This document shows positions 6,757 to 12,865 of a stretch of 15,249 nt of DNA, piece by piece. The notes beneath the pieces are model-generated. The model had not been told where the DNA came from. It searched no databases and saw nothing but the letters and a program-made list of their open reading frames with translations. The position numbers and the translations under genes are program-made. Position 1 is the first letter of the stretch; each line of letters starts with the position of its first letter. Source of the DNA: JBIQLO01 sp044464175 (GTDB lineage Bacteria > Planctomycetota > Phycisphaerae > Tepidisphaerales > Tepidisphaeraceae); the NCBI GenBank assembly GCA_044464175.1, contig JBIQLO010000092.1:1-15249 (forward strand), written 5' to 3'.

Positions 6757-9434
6757 CGATGAAACCGCGACACATTCTAGCGAAACTCAGCCTGGCCGCC
6801 GCGATGATCGGCTTAGCCCTCCCCGCACGGGCGGCGGTGAAGTTGAACAAGGGCAACGGCGTCAACATGGTCATGGAGAACGACGCCCTGAAGCTCAACA
6901 TCGCCGTGGAGGCGGGGGGGCGCATCAGCCAGTTGATCAATAAGAAGACCGGCGAAGACCTGGTCGCGCTGTGGCAGGGGGGTGAGCAAATCGGCGGTGC
7001 GCTGGACGACCGAAACGTCTTCACCTCCTTCGCCTACCGGGCGGCCGTCACCCGCGAGGGAGGCGATGTGGGGCAGGTTCGCCTGGTGGCCCACTATCCC
7101 GGCGGGATGTCGATGGAGAAGACGATCACGATGCGGGATGACTCCTCCACCATCCAGGTGAACGAGACCTTCTCCAACGGCGGGCAGAAGCCGGCCCGGT
7201 TCATGATCCGCAACGTCCTGCGCCCCGGTGGGGCGGAGGCGAACACCATCGAGCATGTCGTGCCCGTCAAGGGCAAGGGGGTGCAAACCCTCGCCAAGGC
7301 CAGCGGCTACTTCGGCGATCTGGACGCGCCCTGGGCGGCGGTCTGGAACAAGCAGAGCGGAGTGGGCATTCTGGTGGCGGCCCCGAGCGTGGATCGGTTC
7401 TATTTCTATCCCAGCAAGACCACGCCCACCATCGAATGGGTCTATGCCGACGTGCCGGCCGGCCGGTCGCTGAGCGTTCAGTTCACGATCGATGTCGTCA
7501 ATGACAAGTCGCCCGACTGGAAGACCCTCTCCGGCAACGCGCTCAAGGGGCTGCGCGCCTCCCGCTTTGCCGATGTGCCCGGCTGGCAGAACGAAGCCCA
7601 GCGTTACAAGGTGACCGAGGCGGAAAAGAGCCGCGGATTCTGGCTCTCCACCGGTGACGACACCGGCAAGCGCCGGCTCCCCGACGCCCCGCGCATTGAT
7701 GTGCCCCTGAAGGAGTCGCGCTCGGTCTATATCGGCATCAACGCATTGAAGGAACTGAAAGGGGCGCCCCTGAGCGTGCAGCTGAAGGGCATCCCCGCCG
7801 ACCTGGTGCAGACCGCCTGGCAGATCAGCGGGCCGGGGTTCATCAAGGTGCAGCCGTTTGACGGCCCGACCAAGATCACCCTGATCGCCGGAAGCGAGGG
7901 GCGGCTGTGGCTGACGCTTAAGGGGGGCGACCAACCCGCCGACGCCAGGGGCAGCGTGGTCCTGTCGCTCAACGGGCAGAAGGTGGAAGTGCCGCTGGAG
8001 GTAAAGGTCTGGCCGGTGGATGTGCCGGCGATCCGCCCCTTCGGCATGCGCGGCTACGGCGGCTTTCCCACCATGGTCGGCGGCTATGTCATGACGCCCG
8101 AAGCGCGCAAGCAGACCGACACGATGCTCGGCTACTACCAGGGCGTCGGCGCCAATGTGATGGATCTGACCGTCGCCTGGGGCCACATGGACCGGCAGAT
8201 GAAAATCGCCGGAACCGATCAGACCGTCTTCGCCTGGCTCCGGAAGAATCGCAAGGATTACGAGGCCAAGCCCGCCGCCCAGTGGCCCAGAATCGATTTC
8301 AGCTACTACGATCCCTGGTTCGATTCGGCCAAGGCGCACGGCCTGACGGAGGTGAATACCTATCTACCCCTGGCCAGCAAAAAGGCGGACCCGGTTGAGC
8401 AGGAGTGGCGGTTGATTCAGCTCAAAGCCTATCTGCAGGCGCGCGGGTTCAATCGGTTCTTCTGCAAAATTTCCGATGAGATTTCCCCCGACCAGGTGCC
8501 CGCCTACATCGAGTCGGCCAAGGTCGCCCAGAAGGCCGGGTGGCGCCCGATGACTACGGTCACCGGCCTGATCGCCCGCACCTCCACCGAAATCAACCGT
8601 ATGGACCCCTATTGCGACAAGTGGGTGCTCAACCTCATGCTGACGCAATTTTTCGACCAGACGATCCATCAGAAATATGAACTCAAGGAGTTACATCTGA
8701 CGATGCCGGCCGGAAAATGGGGCCGTTACGGCAACGGCGGGGCCGTGGACACCGTGTCTCAGAAGCTCTTCCCCGACCTGATCCCCGGCTCCCCCTCGGA
8801 GGTGGAGAACATCCAGGTCTTCCAGGATGGCAAGCCCCTCAAGCATGGCGGCGGCAGCCCCTGGGGCAACAAGGAGCGTGGCGTCTACTTCAACACCGGC
8901 ACGCATCTCTACATCTCCCCGCTGACCGGAACGGACGCCAACCGCTCCACGATCACCGTCACCTGCCAGAAGCGCATCCCCAGCGCCAACGGCCGGGCCT
9001 TGGCCGCCATCGACCCCACCGATGAAATCTGGTTCTACGGCGGCGCCTCCAATTCCTACCGCACTTCCTACGAGGATGCGGCCGGTTACCCCCTCAAGGC
9101 CCTGGCGGGGGGGTACAAGGGGTATTCCTGGTACGCCTTCTATCGCTGGGACAAGGACAAGGTGCTCTGGTACGACGACAAGACCGGCCAGGTCAGCGTC
9201 AGCCCCACCTATCTGGGCCTGAAAGATGGCTGGAAGGATGCCTGCCTGCTGGCATGGCTGGTGCAGGAGAAGAAGACCCCCCTGAGCCAGTTCATCTCCG
9301 ATAAGGCCGACGCCCCACTGCGCATGGGGCAGGTCGGGCGGGAGGTGTACCAGTGGCAGGGAATCGTCAACCTGGGCGATCCCTTCATCCTCAACGACGC
9401 CCGACGCGGGATGCTGGAGAAGGCCGGGCGGTAG
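6753..9434 (+). CDS. Secreted GH123/DUF4091-like glycoside hydrolase with an inserted domain
   Basis: Exported protein of 893 residues. The signal peptide is MTMKPRHILAKLSLAAAMIG...ARA, with cleavage near residue 29. Residues about 30-255 look like an all-beta, mutarotase-like sandwich (AGGRISQLINKKTGEDLV). About 310-430 resemble the beta-sandwich that precedes GH123 barrels and end KVWPVDVPAIRP. From 431 a TIM-barrel-like region contains FFCKISDEISPDQ, whose Asp575-Glu576 pair sits where GH123/DUF4091 enzymes carry the pair used in substrate-assisted catalysis. Some 110 residues (about 646-755) interrupt the barrel before EIWFYGGASNSYR. GH123 enzymes of known activity release beta-N-acetylgalactosamine; the substrate here is unknown. 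The ATG overlaps the upstream stop (ATGA), with AAGGA six bases before it. An ATG six bases downstream (6759) is also possible. Confidence 0.85.
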   Translation: MTMKPRHILAKLSLAAAMIGLALPARAAVKLNKGNGVNMVMENDALKLNIAVEAGGRISQLINKKTGEDLVALWQGGEQIGGALDDRNVFTSFAYRAAVTREGGDVGQVRLVAHYPGGMSMEKTITMRDDSSTIQVNETFSNGGQKPARFMIRNVLRPGGAEANTIEHVVPVKGKGVQTLAKASGYFGDLDAPWAAVWNKQSGVGILVAAPSVDRFYFYPSKTTPTIEWVYADVPAGRSLSVQFTIDVVNDKSPDWKTLSGNALKGLRASRFADVPGWQNEAQRYKVTEAEKSRGFWLSTGDDTGKRRLPDAPRIDVPLKESRSVYIGINALKELKGAPLSVQLKGIPADLVQTAWQISGPGFIKVQPFDGPTKITLIAGSEGRLWLTLKGGDQPADARGSVVLSLNGQKVEVPLEVKVWPVDVPAIRPFGMRGYGGFPTMVGGYVMTPEARKQTDTMLGYYQGVGANVMDLTVAWGHMDRQMKIAGTDQTVFAWLRKNRKDYEAKPAAQWPRIDFSYYDPWFDSAKAHGLTEVNTYLPLASKKADPVEQEWRLIQLKAYLQARGFNRFFCKISDEISPDQVPAYIESAKVAQKAGWRPMTTVTGLIARTSTEINRMDPYCDKWVLNLMLTQFFDQTIHQKYELKELHLTMPAGKWGRYGNGGAVDTVSQKLFPDLIPGSPSEVENIQVFQDGKPLKHGGGSPWGNKERGVYFNTGTHLYISPLTGTDANRSTITVTCQKRIPSANGRALAAIDPTDEIWFYGGASNSYRTSYEDAAGYPLKALAGGYKGYSWYAFYRWDKDKVLWYDDKTGQVSVSPTYLGLKDGWKDACLLAWLVQEKKTPLSQFISDKADAPLRMGQVGREVYQWQGIVNLGDPFILNDARRGMLEKAGR

Positions 9435-9455
9435 AGGATCGCCGAGCCGTGATGC

Positions 9456-9512
9456 GCCTGTAGGCGATCTTCGCTGGCCCCGCGGCGGCCTCAACGAGGC
9501 CGTCTACAGGCG
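9456..9512. repeat. REPIN-like inverted repeat, element 1
   Basis: Nine-base arms CGCCTGTAG (9456-9464) and CTACAGGCG (9504-9512) enclose two hairpins: GCGA-tct-TCGC right after the left GTAG (9465-9475) and CGGCCTC-aac-GAGGCCG (9486-9502) just before the right CTAC. Each half is therefore a GTAG tetranucleotide followed by a stem-loop, the layout of bacterial REP units. It fills the 107-bp gap between the convergent GH123-like and PilZ genes and could also end transcription, although there is no T-run. Confidence 0.6.
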
Positions 9513-9541
9513 GGCGATGCCACGCCCACGGGAACCCCGTA

Positions 9542-9949
9542 CTACGGCAGTGACTCCAGCACCTTGGAGAATTGCGCCCCCACGCCCCAGAGTCCCTGCG
9601 CCAGCGGGCGAATGTGCTTGATCGTGCAGAGGATCGGCGTGTGCTGCTTCTTTTCCCGGGGTAGCGCCAGAATGAACTGCTGCCCGGCGCTCGACTCGTG
9701 CGGCCAGATCAGCCCGATCCCTTCCATGGAGATGTCCCGCGTCAGGACGCTGGAGGCCTCCTTCTTTTCTTCCGACGCCGGCCACAGGGGCAGCCGCGCC
9801 TGCACGACAAACCGCGTGTATCGCCTTCGATCATTGTCGGATTTGCTTAAATCCGCCAATCGCAATCCGGTCAACGCCTCGGAAAACATCTGGCTGGGCA
9901 GTTGCATGGTAATATCGCAATAATCGGCAAAATCCCTCCGCCGCTTCAC
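9542..9949 (-). CDS. PilZ domain protein
   Basis: Small cytoplasmic protein of 135 residues with a PilZ domain, the family that binds cyclic di-GMP. The two binding motifs are present: Arg42-x3-Arg46 within DRRRYTRF, and Asp72-x-Ser74-x2-Gly77 within TRDISMEGIGL, with a closing strand GVGAQF near the C-terminus. This points to a role in cyclic di-GMP signalling, for instance control of motility or exopolysaccharide; the target is unknown. I chose the GTG at 9949 because GAGGGG lies eight bases upstream. The first ATG (9907) has no ribosome binding site and would give 121 residues, still with the whole domain. It diverges from the CPBP protease gene, with only 34 bp between the two starts. Confidence 0.85.
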   Translation of the reverse strand: MKRRRDFADYCDITMQLPSQMFSEALTGLRLADLSKSDNDRRRYTRFVVQARLPLWPASEEKKEASSVLTRDISMEGIGLIWPHESSAGQQFILALPREKKQHTPILCTIKHIRPLAQGLWGVGAQFSKVLESLP

Positions 9950-9983
9950 TGAAGCTTCCCCTCTGGTACAGTGACCCGCACCG

Positions 9984-10706
9984 ATGCACCCGCCTGTTTC
10001 CCAGCCCGCCGCGCCGCCGCGCTCTCCCGTCCGACGGGAGGCCGAGTGGGCCTATCTCTTGCCGATGGGCGCATTTCTAGCCGTCACCTGGGTGGGCGTC
10101 CGCTGGCCGCAAACCTACGCCCTGGGATATGTCCTCAAAACCCTGCTGGCCGGCGCGTTGCTGATCCTGCTCTGGCGGCGCTACACCCCCCTCCGCTGGA
10201 CCCACTGGCGATTGGGGCTGGTGATGGGGGTGGTCGGCGTGGTCCAGTGGGTGGGGATGGAAAAGGGGCTGCTGTGGCTCTGGCCCCATTACCCTCGGAT
10301 GGGAGGCGCCTCTTTTAACCCCGTGGACAGGTTCTCCAGCCCCACCCTGATGGGGGCCTGGATCGCTGTCCGCTGGATCGGCCCGGTCCTGGTGGTCCCC
10401 TTCATGGAGGAACTCTTCTGGCGCGACTTCCTCTGGCGCACGATCCAGGCCCCCAACGACTTCACGCTGGCCGAGGTGGGGGAAAACGACTGGAAGGCCG
10501 CCATCCTCGTCTCCCTCCTGTTCGCCACCGTCCACGTCCAATGGCTCACCGCCTTGGTCTGGGGCCTCATGATCGCCTGGCTCCTCATCAAAACCCGCAG
10601 CCTGGGCGCCTGCATCCTCATGCACGCCACGACGAATTTCTTGTTGGGCGGATTCGTCCTGTTCAGCCATTTCGTGCTGGGACGCAATGAGTGGTATTTC
10701 TGGTGA
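9984..10706 (+). CDS. CPBP-family intramembrane (CAAX/Abi-type) glutamic protease
   Basis: Polytopic membrane protein of 240 residues with several predicted helices (about 23-40, 48-64, 76-93, 122-140, 171-185, 188-203, 208-228). The three family motifs are present: Glu142-Glu143-x3-Arg147 in MEELFWRDFLWR, a histidine in LLFATVHVQW (His184), and His214-x3-Asn218 in LMHATTNFLL. These form the glutamate-centred active site of CPBP proteases. The overall pattern resembles the CAAX-protease-related proteins found with PEP-CTERM/exosortase systems, but no exosortase or PEP-CTERM protein is visible here, so that link is tentative. No ribosome binding site precedes the ATG at 9984. The promoter would have to lie in the 34-bp gap or inside the pilZ gene; a weak TACAGT at 9967 is the only candidate -10. 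Confidence 0.87.
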   Translation: MHPPVSQPAAPPRSPVRREAEWAYLLPMGAFLAVTWVGVRWPQTYALGYVLKTLLAGALLILLWRRYTPLRWTHWRLGLVMGVVGVVQWVGMEKGLLWLWPHYPRMGGASFNPVDRFSSPTLMGAWIAVRWIGPVLVVPFMEELFWRDFLWRTIQAPNDFTLAEVGENDWKAAILVSLLFATVHVQWLTALVWGLMIAWLLIKTRSLGACILMHATTNFLLGGFVLFSHFVLGRNEWYFW

Positions 10707-10723
10707 GAGCCCTAAGAATGGGC

Positions 10724-10775
10724 GTAGGGTGGGCACCGCCCACCACAGACGAAAGGTGGGCGGTGCCCACCCTAC
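10724..10775. repeat. REPIN-like perfect inverted repeat, element 2
   Basis: Two perfect 21-base arms (10724-10744 and 10755-10775) are separated by a 10-base spacer. Each arm starts (or, reversed, ends) with GTAG and continues into its own hairpin GGTGGGC-acc-GCCCACC. From memory, sequences of the GTAGGGTGGGC...GCCCACC type are dispersed in many copies in several unrelated bacteria, so this is probably a mobile or domesticated palindrome rather than a local structure. It occupies the gap between two converging genes. Confidence 0.75.
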
Positions 10776-11002
10776 ATCCTCTTTGAACTCGCCAGCCAGA
10801 CCCCAATGAGCCCCAGCATAGCGGAAATGGCAAGCACTGACTCGCGCACGGGCGAAGCGGCGTCAAATCGAAAATCCGCCGCAATCACCGCAATGGAACA
10901 GAGAAACCAGACCGCGCCGGCGGTTTGCCCGAGATTGTAATCCCCTGGCCGCCCTCCGCGCCGCTTTCCATGGCTCGGCATGTTCTTCTGTTTTGGCGTC
11001 AT
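10772..11002 (-). CDS. Small two-helix membrane protein, hypothetical
   Basis: I do not recognise this 76-residue protein. It starts with a basic N-terminus (MTPKQKNMPSHGKRRGGRPGD), then two hydrophobic segments at about residues 28-44 (AGAVWFLCSIAVIAADF) and 56-72 (VLAISAMLGLIGVWLAS), and ends SSKRM. This suggests an inner-membrane hairpin with both ends in the cytoplasm. The TAG stop (10772-10774) lies inside the right arm of REPIN-like element 2, so the C-terminus may have been set by insertion of the repeat. No convincing ribosome binding site precedes the ATG at 11002, and a second ATG at 10981 is possible. It could be a chance frame, but two well-formed helices preceded by positive charge favour a real gene. 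Confidence 0.5.
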   Translation of the reverse strand: MTPKQKNMPSHGKRRGGRPGDYNLGQTAGAVWFLCSIAVIAADFRFDAASPVRESVLAISAMLGLIGVWLASSKRM

Positions 11003-11057
11003 AAAGGGCCTATTTAAGTGTTTCGGCCAGTTGAGCGGGAGAAATAATTTTCAGTGA

Positions 11058-11124
11058 TGTAGGATGCAATTCATTGCACCTCCACTTTTGCGCGCGGACA
11101 AGGTGCAATGATTTGCATCCTACA
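11058..11124. repeat. REPIN-like inverted repeat, element 3
   Basis: Arms of 24 bases (11058-11081 and 11101-11124) match with one mismatch across a 19-base spacer. Each arm begins TGTAGGATGCAA and contains a hairpin (TGCAAT-tc-ATTGCA on the left), again a GTAG tetranucleotide followed by a stem-loop. It lies in the gap between the start of the small membrane protein gene (minus strand) and tgt (plus strand). The 50 bases after it (11125-11174) are an almost pure C/T tract leading to the tgt start. Confidence 0.65.
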
Positions 11125-11174
11125 ATCCTGCCCCCATTTTCCATTTTCCTTTTTCCCTTTACCATTGCCCCTCC

Positions 11175-12293
11175 ATGCCCCCGCCGCTGGAATACAACCT
11201 GCTCCGGGCCGACTCCGCCACCGGCGCGCGCCGGGGGCGGATCATGACGCGCCACGGCCCCATCGACACCCCCGCCTTTATGCCCGTGGGCACGCAGGGC
11301 TCGGTCAAGGGGCTGACTCCCGAGCAGGTCGCCGCCACCGGCGCTCAGTGCATCCTGGGCAACACCTACCACCTGATGCTTCGCCCGGGCGAGGAGGTGG
11401 TGGCGCAACTGGGGGATTTGCATGGCTTTATGGCCTGGCCCGGCCCGATCCTCACCGATTCCGGCGGTTTTCAGGTCTTTTCCCTCAGCGACATCAACCG
11501 AATCAATGACGATGGCGTGGTCTTCAAAAGCCACATCGACGGCAGCATGGTCGAGCTGACCCCCCAGCGCAGCATGGCCGTCCAGAACGCTCTGGGGGCA
11601 GACCTGATTATGGCCTTCGATGAGTGTCCCCCGGCCGACGCCCCCCTGGAATATCAGCTTGAGGCCGTCGATCGCACCCTGCGCTGGGCCCGGCTCTGTC
11701 AGGAAGCTCACGCAAGGCCGAACGATCAAACGCTTTTGGCCATCGTACAAGGGGGTGTGGACCTCGATCTCCGCCGAACCTGTGCCGAGGCGCTGATGCA
11801 GATGGACTTCCCCGGCTATGCCGTCGGCGGCCTGGCGGTGGGGGAGGGATACGACGCGATGGTGAAGGTCTTGCAGGCGGTTGTGCCGATGTTACCCCAG
11901 GACCGGCCGAGATATCTGATGGGCGTGGGATATCCCCGCGACATCGTGGCGGCCGTCGCCAGCGGCATCGACCTGTTCGACTGTGTCCTGCCCACGCGCA
12001 ACGGGCGCAACGCCTACGCCTTCACGGCCGCCGGGGCGATCCGCTTGCGAAACAGCCGTTATCAGCGGGATAATGCCCCGATCGAGCCCGGCTGTGGGTG
12101 CTACGCCTGCCGCCATTTTACCCGCGGCGCGATCCGGCACTTTTTTTTCGCCGGCGAGATGCTTGGACCCACGCTGGTTTCTCTGCATAATGTGTGGTTC
12201 TACCAGCGCCTGATGGAAGACCTCCGCCGGGCGATTGAAGCGGGCCGCTTCGACGAGTTCCGTCGAACCGACCCAAGATGCGGCTTGGGATGA
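11175..12293 (+). CDS. tgt: Queuine/preQ1 tRNA-guanine transglycosylase
   Basis: Exchanges guanine-34 of GUN-anticodon tRNAs for the queuosine precursor preQ1 in the cytoplasm. The 372-residue length is normal for bacterial Tgt. Key blocks are all present: ILTDSGGFQVFSL with catalytic Asp95, GVGYPRDIVAAVASGIDLFDC with the nucleophilic Asp269, PTRNGRNAYAF for tRNA binding, and the zinc site Cys307-x-Cys309-x2-Cys312 with His338. It stands directly upstream of yajC-secD, a gene order conserved in many bacteria. The ATG at 11175 follows the pyrimidine-rich tract and has no Shine-Dalgarno sequence. An internal ATG exists (GRIMTRHG), but it would remove conserved N-terminal residues, so 11175 is preferred. 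Confidence 0.97.
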   Translation: MPPPLEYNLLRADSATGARRGRIMTRHGPIDTPAFMPVGTQGSVKGLTPEQVAATGAQCILGNTYHLMLRPGEEVVAQLGDLHGFMAWPGPILTDSGGFQVFSLSDINRINDDGVVFKSHIDGSMVELTPQRSMAVQNALGADLIMAFDECPPADAPLEYQLEAVDRTLRWARLCQEAHARPNDQTLLAIVQGGVDLDLRRTCAEALMQMDFPGYAVGGLAVGEGYDAMVKVLQAVVPMLPQDRPRYLMGVGYPRDIVAAVASGIDLFDCVLPTRNGRNAYAFTAAGAIRLRNSRYQRDNAPIEPGCGCYACRHFTRGAIRHFFFAGEMLGPTLVSLHNVWFYQRLMEDLRRAIEAGRFDEFRRTDPRCGLG

Positions 12294-12301
12294 GGTGATT
12301 T

Positions 12302-12370
12302 GTGATTGGTTGTTTGTTGTTGGTTATTTGCGAAGAAAATCGCAATCCCCAACAACAAACAACAAATAAC
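12302..12370. repeat. Long AT-rich hairpin between tgt and yajC
   Basis: Perfect 15-base arms built of TTG/CAA units (12309-12323 with 12349-12363) enclose a second stem TTGCGA-agaaaa-TCGCAA (12328-12345), and weaker pairing continues outward to about 12302/12370. It is much richer in A+T than the surrounding sequence and lacks the GTAG box of the other repeats. It could attenuate transcription after tgt or be another dispersed palindrome; no T-run follows, so a classical terminator is not supported. Confidence 0.6.
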
Positions 12371-12407
12371 AAATACCAAGGACAAATATCAGATTAGGAG
12401 CTTTCGC

Positions 12408-12779
12408 TTGAACAGTATGTTGATGACCCTATTGGCCCAGGCCGCCGGACCGGCCTCCAAACCAGCCCCCACCCCCGGACCGGCGTGGTTTCAGGCCCTC
12501 AATAACCCGTTGACGCTGCTCGTTCTCGGCCTGATCGTCCTGTACCTCTTTGTCTTCCGCACCAAGCGGACCCAGGACAAGCAGCGCAAGGACATGCTCA
12601 GCAATCTCAAACGCGGCGACAAGGTGCAGACCATCGGCGGCATCCTCGGCACCGTCCTGGAGGCCCGCGATACCGAAGTCGTGCTGAAGGTGGACGAGGG
12701 AAGCAATACCAAGATGCGATTCGCCCGCAGCGCCATCCATCGCGTGCTGCAGGAGCAGGCGACCGAAGCGAAAAAGTGA
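12408..12779 (+). CDS. yajC: YajC, preprotein translocase accessory subunit
   Basis: Small single-span inner-membrane protein that joins the SecDF complex of the Sec translocase. With the chosen start it has about 124 residues: a proline-rich segment (GPASKPAPTPGPAW), one transmembrane helix (NPLTLLVLGLIVLYLFVF), then the family's cytoplasmic block KDMLSNLKRGDKVQTIGGILGTV and KVDEGSNTKMRFARSAIHRVL. The proline-rich part before the helix makes it slightly longer than E. coli YajC. I chose the TTG at 12408 because AGGAG (12396-12400) lies seven bases upstream, while the first ATG (12417) is 16 bases from it. If that ATG is used, three residues are lost. Extending the frame further upstream would run into the hairpin at 12302-12370 and is rejected. 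Confidence 0.93.
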   Translation: MNSMLMTLLAQAAGPASKPAPTPGPAWFQALNNPLTLLVLGLIVLYLFVFRTKRTQDKQRKDMLSNLKRGDKVQTIGGILGTVLEARDTEVVLKVDEGSNTKMRFARSAIHRVLQEQATEAKK

Positions 12780-12784
12780 ACGAT

Positions 12785-12859
12785 CCGTTGGCCGCAGGCC
12801 CTTGACCCCTGGCCGGATTCCGGCACGGTCAACGCCTCACGGTCAACGGCCAACGGAAG
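12785..12859 (+). promoter_or_regulatory. Structured leader before secD with alternative pairings around the ribosome binding site
   Basis: The 86-bp gap holds nested complementary segments: CCGTTGGCC (12785-12793) with GGCCAACGG (12848-12856), TTGACC (12802-12807) with GGTCAA at 12827-12832 or at 12841-12846, and GCCGG-att-CCGGC (12812-12824). The 11-base direct repeat CACGGTCAACG occurs at 12824 and 12838. The right arm of the outer stem overlaps the only ribosome-binding-site candidate, GGAAG (12855-12859), six bases before the secD ATG. Pairing is seen in the sequence; a regulatory effect is inference, and a dispersed palindrome is the alternative. Confidence 0.4.
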
Positions 12860-12865
12860 CAAGTC

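Noticed and set aside
6813..8339. 508-codon minus-strand open frame opposite the GH123-like gene
   Set aside because: Shadow frame with no ribosome binding site, signal or recognisable domain; the plus-strand protein is well supported.
9486..9502. Intrinsic terminator after the GH123-like gene
   Set aside because: The hairpin is strong, but no T-run follows on either strand; the GTAG-flanked layout fits a REPIN-like element better.
10724..11124. CRISPR-like array or transposon ends made of elements 2 and 3
   Set aside because: The palindromes differ from each other, have no regular spacing and no spacer series, and no transposase lies between them.
12306..12407. N-terminal extension of YajC through the hairpin region
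   Set aside because: The extension is translated repeat sequence (Asn/Gln/Lys-rich) without family similarity, and AGGAG fits the TTG at 12408.
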